64,000 nucleotides of DNA. Source: Peptococcus simiae (lineage in GTDB: Bacteria; Bacillota; Peptococcia; Peptococcales; Peptococcaceae). This document shows, piece by piece, positions 7,259 through 15,689 of the stretch. Under the pieces are notes generated by a model. The model saw nothing but the letters and a program-made list of their open reading frames with translations, searched no databases and was not told where the DNA came from. A program made the position numbers and the translations under genes. The stretch lies in the NCBI RefSeq assembly GCF_046097595.1, contig NZ_JBJUVG010000005.1, positions 1 to 64,000 on the forward strand. Direction: 5' to 3'. Numbering within the stretch: the stretch's first letter is position 1; every line of letters begins with the position of its first letter.

Positions 7259-8104
7259 TTAGGCGACTTTAGCCGTGCCATCGATGATGGATTGGGGAAC
7301 CGGCAATTCATATTTCTTGCAAAGTTCCTCAAATTTGCCGCTCTTGATGACCTTATCTAAGCCGTCGTTGATTTTTTGTTCTAATTCGGTGTTGTCCTTG
7401 GCCATGGCAATCCCATAGTAGTCAGCAACATAGGGTTCGCCAACCATTTTAACGGTATCGGCATTGTTTTTCATGTAGTTTTCAGCCACCGGCAGGTCGA
7501 TGATCAGGGCATCTGCACCACCGTTGGTCAGTTCTAAGAAGCACATGTTGTAGTCTTCCAAGATTTTGGCTTCGCCGATTTGACGTTTGTCAGCTAAGTC
7601 TTGGACTTCATCGGCACCGGTGGTACCCTGTTGGGCAGCAACCACTTTGCCTTTTAAGTCGCCAACGCCGTTAATACCATCGGTATCCTTGGCTACATAG
7701 ATGCCTAAGGAAGCGTCCATGTAAGGCTTGGAGAAGAGCAGTTGTTTTTGACGGTCCGGGGTGATGCTCATACCGGCTGCAATGGCGTCGATTTCACCAT
7801 TTTGGACAGCAGCGGTTAAGGCATCAAAGGACAGGCTCTTGAACTCCACATCAAAGCCGGCTTCTTCCCCGATGGCCCGTAAGAGGTCCAGGTCAAAGCC
7901 CTGCATTTCACCCTTATCATTTTGGAATTCAAAGGGGGCAAAGGTCGGGTTGGTCCCTACAACGATGGCATTGGATGAACTTTGGGCGCTGGAGCTGGCG
8001 TCAGGTGCTGCTGTGCTATCGCTGTCCCCAGAGCCGCCGCCACAGGCGGTTAAAACAGATACGCTCAAGGCGAGCGCCAAGATGGATGCTAAAATTTTCT
8101 TCAT
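7259..8104 (-). CDS. Polar amino acid ABC transporter, substrate-binding lipoprotein
   Basis: 281 residues. The signal peptide MKKILASILALALSVSVL leads to a lipobox ending in LTAC followed by a GGGSGDSDS linker, so it should be lipid-anchored outside the membrane. The body is a family-3 binding protein: GTNPTFAPFEF, GFDLDLLRAIGEEAG, DAIAAGMSITPDR, AAQQGTTG. The start at 8104 is preferred over the one seven codons upstream because AGGGGAGAG lies eight bases before it. It is first in the operon and is preceded by a promoter that overlaps an ARG-box-like palindrome. Confidence 0.93.
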   Translation of the reverse strand: MKKILASILALALSVSVLTACGGGSGDSDSTAAPDASSSAQSSSNAIVVGTNPTFAPFEFQNDKGEMQGFDLDLLRAIGEEAGFDVEFKSLSFDALTAAVQNGEIDAIAAGMSITPDRQKQLLFSKPYMDASLGIYVAKDTDGINGVGDLKGKVVAAQQGTTGADEVQDLADKRQIGEAKILEDYNMCFLELTNGGADALIIDLPVAENYMKNNADTVKMVGEPYVADYYGIAMAKDNTELEQKINDGLDKVIKSGKFEELCKKYELPVPQSIIDGTAKVA

Positions 8105-8145
8105 TTTTTTCTCTCCCCTATTCATTATTTCTAAAGTCTGATGGC

Positions 8146-8175
8146 ATTATACAATTTTTTGCATAAAAATGCAAG
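8146..8175 (-). promoter_or_regulatory. Promoter with overlapping ARG-box-like operator for the ABC importer
   Basis: On the minus strand TTGCAT (8174-8169), 17 bases, TATAAT (8151-8146). The spacer and -35 are covered by 8158-8175, which on the plus strand reads TTTGCATAAAAATGCAAG. This agrees at 15 of 18 positions with the Bacillus AhrC/ArgR box as I remember it (CATGAATAAAAATKCAAK) and holds the inverted repeat TGCAT-N4-ATGCA. Repression by an arginine-responsive ArgR is the natural reading. Confidence 0.6.
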
Positions 8176-8206
8176 CCTTATGCAAAAAATATGTCAAATT
8201 TTTTAT

Positions 8207-8923
8207 TTAGCGACCGGCCAGGGTCGAAAAACCGGCGGCCAGGACCAGGGCGCTGACCGCTTTGGCCCCGGCGGTATGCAAAGCCCGGGCGCAGTGCTCA
8301 ATGGTAGACCCAGTGGTAATGACGTCGTCCACCAGGCAGATGTGCCTGCCGGCAATGGCTTCCGGCCTGGCCACCGCAATGGCCCCGTCCAGGTTATGGA
8401 GCCGGGCTGCCTTGGATAGGCCCACCTGGTGGGGGGTGGCCTTAGTCCGACGAAGGGCTTCAACCACCGGCGGCCCGCCGGTTGCGGCCAGGGCCTTGGC
8501 CAGGAGGCTGCTCTGGTTATAGCCCCTTTCCCGGTACCGACTGGCGTGGAGGGGGACCGGCACCAGGACTTCCACCCCGGCCGGCAGGTAACCGATACTG
8601 GCCTGGGCCAGGCCCTTGGCCATCCAGGGCTGCTGGTGGTACTTATAGGCCAGGATGGCCTCCCGAGCCTCTTTTTCATAGGGCCAAACGGCCCGGACCC
8701 GGACCAGGTACTTGGGCCAGTGCCGGCAAACGTCACAGGACCGGCCGCAAACGCCAAAGCTGCCGCACCGCTGGCATTGGCCATTGAGCCGGGCTTTTTT
8801 CTCATAGGCGGCTGCACAGGTCTCGCAAAGGCCAAAGCCCCCGATGGCCTCCTGGCAAAAGAGGCAGTTCCGCGGGGTTGGCAGGATGACTTCCAAGAGC
8901 CCCCTTAAAAAAGAGCCTTTCAT
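8207..8923 (-). CDS. comF: ComF family protein (phosphoribosyltransferase-like)
   Basis: 238 residues. A double zinc-finger-like N-terminus (CLFCQEAIGGFGLCETC, then CQRCGSFGVCGRSCDVC) is followed by a type I phosphoribosyltransferase fold with the PRPP loop VCLVDDVITTGSTIE. ComF proteins take part in DNA uptake and processing of incoming single strands in competent Firmicutes; the enzymatic role of the PRTase domain is not settled. The frame is open to 9226, but ATG 8923 has AGGAGGGGAG upstream and gives the normal family start. A terminator and structured leader sit directly before it. Confidence 0.9.
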   Translation of the reverse strand: MKGSFLRGLLEVILPTPRNCLFCQEAIGGFGLCETCAAAYEKKARLNGQCQRCGSFGVCGRSCDVCRHWPKYLVRVRAVWPYEKEAREAILAYKYHQQPWMAKGLAQASIGYLPAGVEVLVPVPLHASRYRERGYNQSSLLAKALAATGGPPVVEALRRTKATPHQVGLSKAARLHNLDGAIAVARPEAIAGRHICLVDDVITTGSTIEHCARALHTAGAKAVSALVLAAGFSTLAGR

Positions 8924-8941
8924 CTGAACTCCCCTCCTAAT

Positions 8942-9034
8942 AAAAAAAGCCACTCCGAAGAGTGGCTTAGTGTGGACCGGTTGCTGAAGCCGATCCCTAG
9001 AGCGATCAGAAACCGCTCTGCTGATCCTGACCCT
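8942..9034 (-). promoter_or_regulatory. Structured leader with terminator in front of comF
   Basis: Reading the minus strand from the promoter: a hairpin AGAGCG/CGCTCT (9019-9014 with 9004-8999), a second stem GGATCGG/CCGGTCC (8996-8990 with 8980-8974), and an intrinsic terminator AAGCCACTC/GAGTGGCTT (8968-8960 with 8955-8947, tetraloop TTCG) followed by a T-run (8946-8942). The comF binding site begins straight after the T-run, so the terminator can only control comF. GGCTT beside hairpin 2 can pair with the AAGCC of the terminator, a possible antiterminator. I recognise no known riboswitch. Confidence 0.65.
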
Positions 9035-9063
9035 ATTGTAACAAAAAGCCGCCGCCTTGGCAA
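9035..9063 (-). promoter_or_regulatory. Promoter of comF
   Basis: Minus-strand TTGCCA (9063-9058), 17-base spacer, TACAAT (9040-9035). It puts the start of transcription about 100 bases before the comF ATG. Confidence 0.65.
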
Positions 9064-9082
9064 GGGCCGCCCCCTCCCTTGC

Positions 9083-9110
9083 TTGACGAGGTCGGTAGTC
9101 ATTGTATAAA
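9083..9110 (+). promoter_or_regulatory. Promoter of the aconitase gene
   Basis: TTGACG at 9083-9088 and TATAAA at 9105-9110, spacer 16. It is divergent from the comF promoter about 20 bases away. Confidence 0.65.
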
Positions 9111-9161
9111 ATGATATTACCTGTATGTAAGATGCAGCTCAACACGAAATGGAGGGTATTT

Positions 9162-11096
9162 ATGGCGACATTAACCGAAAAAATCATTGCAGCCCACCTG
9201 GTGGACGGCGAAATGGTGCCGGGCAATGAGATCGGCCTTAAAATTGATCAAACCTTAACCCAGGACTCTACCGGGACCATGGCCTACCTGGAGCTGGAAG
9301 CTATGGATCCGCCCCGGGTCCGGACGGAACGTTCTGTGGCCTATATTGACCACAATATGCTGCAAAGCGGCCCGGAAAACTTTGACGACCACCTCTTTAT
9401 CCAAAGCGCCGCTGCCGACTACGGCATCTGGCTGTCCAAGGCCGGCAACGGCATTTGCCACCAGGTCCACCTGGAAAACTTCGGCATCCCCGGCAAGACC
9501 CTAATCGGGTCCGACTCCCACACCCCCACCGGTGGCGGGATCGGCATGATTGCCATCGGTGCCGGTGGGGTCGACGTAGCCGCCGCCATGGCCGGCCGCC
9601 CCTACTACATCACCATGCCGGAGGTCATTGAAGTCCGCCTGACCGGCCGCTTATCTGCCGGGGTGGCTGCCAAGGACATTATCTTGGAAGTCCTCCGCCG
9701 GGAAAGCGTCAAAGGTGGGGTCAACAAGGTCTACGAATACACCGGCGACGGGGTCCAGACCCTGACCGTACCGGAACGGGCCACCATCACCAACATGGGC
9801 GCTGAACTGGGGGCCACCACCTCCATCTTCCCCTCTGATGACCTGACCCGGACCTACCTGGCCTCCTTCGGTCGGGAAGATGACTGGCAGGCCCTGGCCG
9901 CTGACCCTGATGCCCAGTATGCTAAAACCATTGAAATCAACTTAAATGACCTCCGCCCCCTCCTGGCCTGCCCCCACAGCCCGGACGCTGTCGTTCCGGT
10001 AGCGGACAAGGCCGGGCTCAAGGTCAACCAGGTGGCCATCGGCTCCTGCACCAACTCCTCTTATGTAGACCTGGCCAAGGTGGCCGCCGTCTTAAAGGGC
10101 AACCGGGTCAACCCCAATGTGTCCCTGGTCATCTCCCCGGGCTCCCGACAGATTCTCAAGCGGCTGGCCGATGACGGCCTCCTGTCCATCTTTATCGAAG
10201 CCGGCGCCCGGATCCTCGAATGCGGCTGCGGCCCCTGTATCGGCATGGGCCAGGCCCCCAATACCGACGGCGTCTCCCTCCGGTCCTTTAACCGGAACTT
10301 TTACGCCCGGAGCGGGACAGCCAGTGCAGATGTCTACCTGGCCAGTCCGGAAACCTGCGCCATGACCGCCATCCATGGCGTGGTCACCGACCCCTACGGC
10401 GAAGAAAAATTCCAGGGCATCCAGCATCCGGAAGCCTTCCAGATTGACCACAACCTCTTTATTCCGCCATCTGAAGAGGCCATTGGCCAAACTGACCTGG
10501 TCAAGGGGCCCAACATTAAGGACTGCCCCGTCGGCCAACCGGTACCGGAAACCCTGGAAGGGCAAGTGGCCACCCACCTGGAAGACAACATCACCACTGA
10601 CCACATCGCCCCCTCCAATGCCAAGCTCCTGCCCTTCCGGTCCAATGTCCCCTACCTGTCCAACTTCTGCCTGACCCCGGCAGACCCGGACTTCCCGGAA
10701 AAATGTAAGGCCATGACCGGGGCCGCCCCGGTGGTCGTTGCCGGGGAAAACTACGGCCAGGGGTCCAGCCGGGAACACGCTGCCCTCTGCCCCCTCTACC
10801 TGGGCGTCCGGGCTGTCATTGCCAAGAGCTTTGCCCGGATCCACAAGGCCAACCTCATTAACAACGGCATCCTCCCCCTGACCTTCGCCGACCCGGCCGA
10901 CTATGACCTGGTCAAGGAAGGGGCCAAGCTCACCTTCAAAAACCTCCCGGCCCAAATCAAGACCGGCCAGGTTGACGTTGAAGTAGAAGGCCTCGACCGG
11001 CCCCTCTCCCTAAAAATCGACCTCGGCAGCCGCCAGGAAGACCTCCTCTTAGCCGGCGGCCTCCTGGCTACCATTAAGGCTGAACAAGAAAAGTAA
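9162..11096 (+). CDS. Aconitase family hydratase
   Basis: 644 residues. It belongs to the compact aconitase class (about 640 residues, found in many anaerobes) rather than the roughly 900-residue AcnA or the LeuC/LeuD split enzymes. The 4Fe-4S ligands are visible in AIGSCTNSSYVDL and ECGCGPCIGMGQA. SDSHTPTGGGIGMI lies in the N-terminal domain, and the swivel domain carries GENYGQGSSREHAAL. It isomerises citrate and isocitrate through cis-aconitate; homoaconitase activity cannot be excluded. The start at 9162 has GGAGGG upstream; the frame is open 20 codons further. No other citric acid cycle gene is nearby. Confidence 0.9.
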   Translation: MATLTEKIIAAHLVDGEMVPGNEIGLKIDQTLTQDSTGTMAYLELEAMDPPRVRTERSVAYIDHNMLQSGPENFDDHLFIQSAAADYGIWLSKAGNGICHQVHLENFGIPGKTLIGSDSHTPTGGGIGMIAIGAGGVDVAAAMAGRPYYITMPEVIEVRLTGRLSAGVAAKDIILEVLRRESVKGGVNKVYEYTGDGVQTLTVPERATITNMGAELGATTSIFPSDDLTRTYLASFGREDDWQALAADPDAQYAKTIEINLNDLRPLLACPHSPDAVVPVADKAGLKVNQVAIGSCTNSSYVDLAKVAAVLKGNRVNPNVSLVISPGSRQILKRLADDGLLSIFIEAGARILECGCGPCIGMGQAPNTDGVSLRSFNRNFYARSGTASADVYLASPETCAMTAIHGVVTDPYGEEKFQGIQHPEAFQIDHNLFIPPSEEAIGQTDLVKGPNIKDCPVGQPVPETLEGQVATHLEDNITTDHIAPSNAKLLPFRSNVPYLSNFCLTPADPDFPEKCKAMTGAAPVVVAGENYGQGSSREHAALCPLYLGVRAVIAKSFARIHKANLINNGILPLTFADPADYDLVKEGAKLTFKNLPAQIKTGQVDVEVEGLDRPLSLKIDLGSRQEDLLLAGGLLATIKAEQEK

Positions 11097-11143
11097 GTAC
11101 AGCATTTCAATTAAAATAAAGGACCCCATCAACCGATCCATAA

Positions 11144-11189
11144 AAGCCTCAGGCCCGTCTCAGTGTGAGACGGGCCTGAGGCTTTTTCT
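11144..11189 (+). terminator. Terminator after the aconitase gene
   Basis: A long perfect hairpin: AAGCCTCAGGCCCGTCTCA pairs with its complement ending in GGCTT across a short GTG loop, followed by a T-rich run. It is one of the strongest terminators in the window. Confidence 0.9.
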
Positions 11190-11404
11190 TTTCATTCAGG
11201 CCTCTAGGAAGGCCCCTTCGTGCATAGTAAAGGTCACCACAAACTATGCACGGAGGGGCTAATGCTTATGCCAATACTTATCGGAAAAGCAAGGACTGTT
11301 TACAGGAGACGCAGGGTATAGGCCCCTATTTTGATACCTTCCGGCAAGGCCTCTTATCCCCAGTGAATAGCCATTCGCTTTCTATCCTGCTGCTATTTAA
11401 GCCC
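11190..11404. other. Intergenic stretch with a 17-bp inverted repeat
   Basis: No convincing gene. It holds an inverted repeat, 11212-11228 with 11243-11259 (one G.T pair), around 14 bases, starting with GCCCC and ending with GGGGC. No T-run follows on either strand, so it does not look like an ordinary terminator. It lies at the distal edge of the AT-richer ABC exporter block. Confidence 0.6.
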
Positions 11405-13129
11405 TTAAGCCGTCATCTGCCATGTTTTGGACTTTTCCTGATAAGTCCAAAGTGCCTTATAAAGTCCATCTTTCTCCATAAGGCTATCATGCCTGCCGAC
11501 TTCTACCACCCGCCCCTGATTCAATACAACGATTTTATCAGCCCCCACGACACTTCTTAGTTTATGGGCAACAACGATAACCGTTTTATTTTTTATGAGA
11601 TTGGAGATGGCCTGCTGTACAATCCTTTCATTTTCAGGGTCAAGAAAGGAAGTCGCCTCATCAAGCAGGATGATAGGGGCATCTTTTAATATAGCTCTAG
11701 CGATGGATATTCTTTGTTTTTCACCACCGGATAGGGTCGCGCCAGCTTGGCCAACCATCGTTTCAAAGCCTTTTTCCTTTTGCATAATAAAGTCATAGGC
11801 CCCTGCCATTTTTGCTGCCCTGATGACTTCCTCTTCGCTCACATCTTCTCTGCCAAATTTAATATTGTTATAAATCGTATCCTTAAAAAGATAAGCCTCT
11901 TGAAATACAACCGAGAATTTTTCCATCACTTTTGATGGATCGGCTTCTGCTAGGGGAATACCACCGACTTTTATCGTCCCCTGATCCGGATCGTAAAATC
12001 TTGATATGAGCTTAACCAGGGTCGATTTCCCAGAACCGGAAGGCCCAACGAAGGCCGTTAATTCATTTTCATTAATCCTTAATGTGATATCTTCAAGTAC
12101 GCTTGAATCGCAATAAGAAAAAGACAGCTGGTCAATGTCAATATCATTATGAGCACCCAGCCCTTCCTGGCCGGGCATGGGCTCGGCATTTAATAAATTG
12201 AGAATCCGCTCGCCTGAGACAGATGCCTCCTGAAGGCCCGCATAATTGGCAAGGGCCAGCTCCAAGGGATCGAAGACTCTGGTCCCCACAAAGAGAAACA
12301 TCAAGAAGGTGTCGATGGCCAAATCGCCGGCTAAAAACAAGTAAGACCCGACCAGGCTCATCAAAGGAAGCCCTATCCTTAAAATCATACCGGATAAGGT
12401 TATTAACGAACCAAGGCCTCTCTCATGCTCTATATTTGTTTTTTTGACATTTTCAATATCACCGGTTAACAGATTGAATGAATCTTCTACGCTGCTATAG
12501 GCCTTGAGCGTCTTTATCGTGCTTATATACTCATTGATGCCTTCCGCTTCTTTAATATTTATTTCTTTGGCTTTTAAGTAGATTCTTTGCTGAAAATTTT
12601 GCATCAGCCGTAACAGTACAACCGCTAGGGGTAATCCAACCAGCATGGCGATGCCCATTCTTAGATCAATCAGCAAAAACAATACAGAACACAAGATAGC
12701 AACACATAATCCACTGAAAAACTGCGGCAATTCATGGGTTATTGCCGTTTCAATTTTAAAAAAATCATTCATTAAGGTATCGAAAATCTCAGACGAACTT
12801 TTACCGGCCAGAGCGCCTAGGGGGAGTTTTCTGATATGGTCTGCCAATTTTATCCTTCCATCGGCGGCCTGCTTGTAGCCCAATTCATAGGTATACTTGG
12901 CAGCTAAGTTCTCAAAAACCCAGGTCGCAATAAGAAACACTGCCATAACGCAAAAAGACCGCCATAAAAGACCAGTGTCTATAGCCCCACCGGCCCTATT
13001 TAAAAACAGATATTCTACGATTTTAGCCAAGGCAATAAAGGGGATGAGGTTAGCTACCGAAGCTAAAATATTTAAAATAAGCGCTTTGCTAATATTGCCG
13101 GGGCTGCCCAAGGTAATATTCCTGATCAT
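11405..13129 (-). CDS. ABC exporter, fused membrane and ATP-binding protein (second half)
   Basis: 574 residues: six membrane helices in the first 300 residues, then an ATPase domain. Walker A is FVGPSGSGKST, the signature ATLSGGEKQRISIARAIL, Walker B IILLDEATSFLDPE, and the switch VIVVAHKL. It overlaps the upstream exporter gene by ATGA, and GAGGGGAGGG precedes this start, so the two most likely form a heterodimer. Sequence is clearly more AT-rich than the flanking genes. Substrate unknown: drug, peptide or siderophore-type exporters all share this plan. A TetR regulator precedes the pair. Confidence 0.9.
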   Translation of the reverse strand: MIRNITLGSPGNISKALILNILASVANLIPFIALAKIVEYLFLNRAGGAIDTGLLWRSFCVMAVFLIATWVFENLAAKYTYELGYKQAADGRIKLADHIRKLPLGALAGKSSSEIFDTLMNDFFKIETAITHELPQFFSGLCVAILCSVLFLLIDLRMGIAMLVGLPLAVVLLRLMQNFQQRIYLKAKEINIKEAEGINEYISTIKTLKAYSSVEDSFNLLTGDIENVKKTNIEHERGLGSLITLSGMILRIGLPLMSLVGSYLFLAGDLAIDTFLMFLFVGTRVFDPLELALANYAGLQEASVSGERILNLLNAEPMPGQEGLGAHNDIDIDQLSFSYCDSSVLEDITLRINENELTAFVGPSGSGKSTLVKLISRFYDPDQGTIKVGGIPLAEADPSKVMEKFSVVFQEAYLFKDTIYNNIKFGREDVSEEEVIRAAKMAGAYDFIMQKEKGFETMVGQAGATLSGGEKQRISIARAILKDAPIILLDEATSFLDPENERIVQQAISNLIKNKTVIVVAHKLRSVVGADKIVVLNQGRVVEVGRHDSLMEKDGLYKALWTYQEKSKTWQMTA

Positions 13130-14895
13130 TGCTTTTCCCTCCCCTCTATCTCCATTGTCCAATGATTTGTTTCCTGATAAGTATTAAAGAGCCCTTTGTA
13201 AATGCCCTCTTTAGCCAGTAATTCATCATGCTTGCCTCTTTCTACAATACTTCCATTAGATATCACTAAAATCTGATTCGCATTTTCTATGGTATTCAGT
13301 CTATGAGCGATCATAATCACGGTCTTATCCTTCGCCAGCACCGACAGGGCCTCTTGCATGAGGTATTCATTCTCAGCATCCGCAAAACTAGTCGCTTCAT
13401 CTAAAACCAAAATCGGGGCATTTTTCAAAATGGCCCTTGCGACAGCAAGCCGCTGTTTTTCCCCACCTGAAAGATAAGTGCCCTTTCCTAATGGCGTTTC
13501 ATACCCCTCCGGGAGCTTTTGAATAAAATCATGGCATCGGGCTTTTTTAGCAGCCTCAATGACCTCTTCCCTACTGGCCTCCTTCTTGGCCATAGCAATA
13601 TTATTAAAAACGGTATCTGTCATAAGGTCGCTGTCTTGGAAGACAAAGGCAATCTGGTTCATTAATGTGTTAAGCGGTATATTTTTAATGTCTACGCCAC
13701 CTATCTCAATCGTACCTTCTTGGGGATCATAAAACCTGGGAATCAAGGTCCCTATCGTAGACTTTCCAGCCCCGGAATAGCCAACCAGGGCCGTCACCTC
13801 CCCTTGCTTTGCATAAAAGCTGATATTTTTCAAAACCCTTGTTTCGCCATAGGAAAAGCTTACATTATTAAATCTAAGACCAGCATCTTTTATAGCCCCC
13901 TCATTAGAACCGCTTAACATGACCTGCTCCTTGACCAGGGCATCCATTCTAGCAACCACTTCACCGAGCAAGTTCATCCCTTCCGCAAAACCACGAAGCT
14001 TTAAAGCCGGCACACTCATGGCCGGGGCTATAATCAGAAAAAAGACAAGGGTGGTTACCATATCCAGGCTATAGCGCTTTGATAATAGAGCAATCCCTAC
14101 AGGTACAATAAATGTAGCAATTGAGAGAATGCATACCCTAAAAGATACAAAGCCCGGTCTGATCATTCGTGTCATTGAACTTGTAAAATCTCTATAATCG
14201 ATAACGGCCTTTGAAAAATTTTTTAATGCTTTTCCGCTGCTCCCAAATATCTTCACTTCAGGCATTCCTTTAACATACTCGGTCGTAGCGGAATTAATCC
14301 TGTCGAGAATCTTAAAATTTTCAGCAAGGCCACCGGATTTAATAATCTTGGCCATGATTGCAAATTGAAGTCCAAGCCCTAAAAGAATAGTCCCTAGGCT
14401 AACAAGCCCTAAAATCACATGCATCTTAAACAAAACAAACAGCATCCCTATCATAAGGACTAGGGTTGAAACAAGGTTTGGTAACTGATGAGAAAAATAG
14501 CCTTCTATTTGGTTCATATCAGACCCCAGTATCTGCCTCATTTTAGATTGCCGGTCGCCTGTAAAAAAGCCTAAGGGTAAACCGCCAATATGGTGTAATA
14601 GCTTCTTTTTAAGATTAGCAATCAACCGGTAGGAAAACCGATGACAGGCAATACTACCGATATACGTTAGAAGATAGGCTGCAATAATAGCTATCAGCCC
14701 AAGAATACAAAACTGAATGGCTGCAGGGTCAACACGGCCGGATACAAATAGGGATTTAATGACCTCATATATAGCTAAAATAGGCCCTATACTTAAGAGG
14801 GTACCTAGACTGATGCAAGTTATCCCAGCTAGGAGGCCGCCTCTTCCTGTTTCGCTATAGGAAAGTACCTCCCCTATAGATGGTTTCTTTTTCAT
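13126..14895 (-). CDS. ABC exporter, fused membrane and ATP-binding protein (first half)
   Basis: 589 residues: hydrophobic helices in residues 20-300 and a C-terminal ATPase. Walker A is LVGYSGAGKST, the Q-loop VFQDSDLM, the signature YLSGGEKQRLAVARAIL, Walker B ILVLDEATSFADAE, and the switch VIMIAHRL. The second acidic residue of Walker B is followed by SFADAE rather than SALD, a small variation. GGGAGGAAG precedes ATG 14895. A TetR-type operator lies about 20 bases before the start, and a terminator separates it from tetR. Confidence 0.9.
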   Translation of the reverse strand: MKKKPSIGEVLSYSETGRGGLLAGITCISLGTLLSIGPILAIYEVIKSLFVSGRVDPAAIQFCILGLIAIIAAYLLTYIGSIACHRFSYRLIANLKKKLLHHIGGLPLGFFTGDRQSKMRQILGSDMNQIEGYFSHQLPNLVSTLVLMIGMLFVLFKMHVILGLVSLGTILLGLGLQFAIMAKIIKSGGLAENFKILDRINSATTEYVKGMPEVKIFGSSGKALKNFSKAVIDYRDFTSSMTRMIRPGFVSFRVCILSIATFIVPVGIALLSKRYSLDMVTTLVFFLIIAPAMSVPALKLRGFAEGMNLLGEVVARMDALVKEQVMLSGSNEGAIKDAGLRFNNVSFSYGETRVLKNISFYAKQGEVTALVGYSGAGKSTIGTLIPRFYDPQEGTIEIGGVDIKNIPLNTLMNQIAFVFQDSDLMTDTVFNNIAMAKKEASREEVIEAAKKARCHDFIQKLPEGYETPLGKGTYLSGGEKQRLAVARAILKNAPILVLDEATSFADAENEYLMQEALSVLAKDKTVIMIAHRLNTIENANQILVISNGSIVERGKHDELLAKEGIYKGLFNTYQETNHWTMEIEGREKQ

Positions 14896-14916
14896 ACTAA
14901 TCTTCCTCCCTTTTAC

Positions 14917-14932
14917 AGAACGAGTTCGTTCT
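14917..14932. promoter_or_regulatory. TetR-type operator before the ABC exporter
   Basis: AGAACGA-GT-TCGTTCT is a perfect 7-bp inverted repeat with a 2-base centre, 21 bases upstream of the exporter ATG. Its core GAACGA...TCGTTC recurs in the site upstream of tetR. Confidence 0.7.
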
Positions 14933-14939
14933 TTTGCCT

Positions 14940-14979
14940 AAAACAAAGACAAGGAAAACACACTTGGTGTTTTCCTTGT
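14940..14979 (-). terminator. Terminator between tetR and the ABC exporter
   Basis: 13-bp stem, 14979-14967 with 14961-14949 on the minus strand, followed by GTCTTTGTTTT-type sequence. It follows the tetR stop by about 20 bases, so the exporter genes probably have their own promoter close by; none is clear. Confidence 0.7.
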
Positions 14980-15000
14980 TAAAGAACAGGTATTAAATTT

Positions 15001-15618
15001 TCATGACTGGCCTCTTGGAAAGAGGACGTTGATAATTTCAAAGGCCTCATTTGAATAGGTTTTATTTTCACCTTTATTAATAGCATCCGTATAAATGGTT
15101 CCCATCGCACCATACAAAATAAAGGCTGCAAAACTTTTGACATTTTCTCGATTGATCCCCATCTTATTCTCTATCCAGCCATCCTCAAGACCCTCAAGGA
15201 TAAATTCAGAATAAGCATCTATAAGCTTCCCAACGTAATGGGTTAACTCCCACAAGCGATACGAGTGGTCGGTTATTGAATGGTTTGTTGAAAAATGATA
15301 CCTAGTTGTAAACTGACCAATATCTTTTACAATAAGGTCTCTTACCAGCCTTACACGCTCTTCATAAGCAATTTCTTTATTCTGAAGGAGGTCCAACTTA
15401 GCTCTTAACTTATTGTTAAAATAGTTTTCCATGCAGGCTAAGAAAATATCTTCTTTTGATTTGAAATAGTAATAGAACATCCCGGGAGCGCCATTCACTT
15501 CGGATAAGATGTCACGCACAGATACCTTCTCATAGCCATGTTTATCAAATAAATGAGAAGCAACTTCTATGAGTTCCTTTCTTCTTTCTTCCGGTGCTTT
15601 TATAGTTCTTTGAGACAA
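15001..15618 (-). CDS. TetR family transcriptional regulator
   Basis: 205 residues. The N-terminal helix-turn-helix region is typical: ASHLFDKHGYEKVSVRDIL then GMFYYYFKSKEDIFLA. The C-terminal ligand domain is not assignable. Translation starts at TTG 15618 with AGGAGG nine bases upstream. It very likely represses the downstream ABC exporter and itself, since matching palindromes sit before both genes. Codon use is AT-rich like the exporter's, so the three genes probably came in together. Confidence 0.9.
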   Translation of the reverse strand: MSQRTIKAPEERRKELIEVASHLFDKHGYEKVSVRDILSEVNGAPGMFYYYFKSKEDIFLACMENYFNNKLRAKLDLLQNKEIAYEERVRLVRDLIVKDIGQFTTRYHFSTNHSITDHSYRLWELTHYVGKLIDAYSEFILEGLEDGWIENKMGINRENVKSFAAFILYGAMGTIYTDAINKGENKTYSNEAFEIINVLFPRGQS

Positions 15619-15632
15619 AACTCACCGCCTCC

Positions 15633-15684
15633 TGACCGACGCTCGTTCAATGACAATGTTACCTAAGGACAACTAACTTGTCAA
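15633..15684 (-). promoter_or_regulatory. tetR promoter with autoregulatory operator
   Basis: Minus-strand TTGACA (15684-15679), 17 bases, TAACAT (15661-15656). Downstream of the -10, at 15633-15649, lies TGACCGACGCTCGTTCA, an imperfect inverted repeat that shares the CGA...TCGTTC core with the operator before the exporter. Binding there would block the start of transcription. Confidence 0.7.
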
Positions 15685-15689
15685 CCCCC

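Noticed and set aside
8924..9226. 101-codon N-terminal extension of comF
   Set aside because: It covers the terminator, leader and divergent promoters; ATG 8923 has AGGAGGGGAG and the normal family start.
10092..10955. 287-codon open frame antisense to the aconitase gene
   Set aside because: A shadow of GC-rich codons; no ribosome binding site and no recognisable domain. Similar long shadows inside sbcC, the DUF445-like gene, aroC, aroEK and clpC were also dropped.
11246..11560. 104-codon frame opposite the exporter gene's end
   Set aside because: Although CGGAGGGG lies near, most of the frame is antisense to the ABC ATPase C-terminus and it shows no domain.
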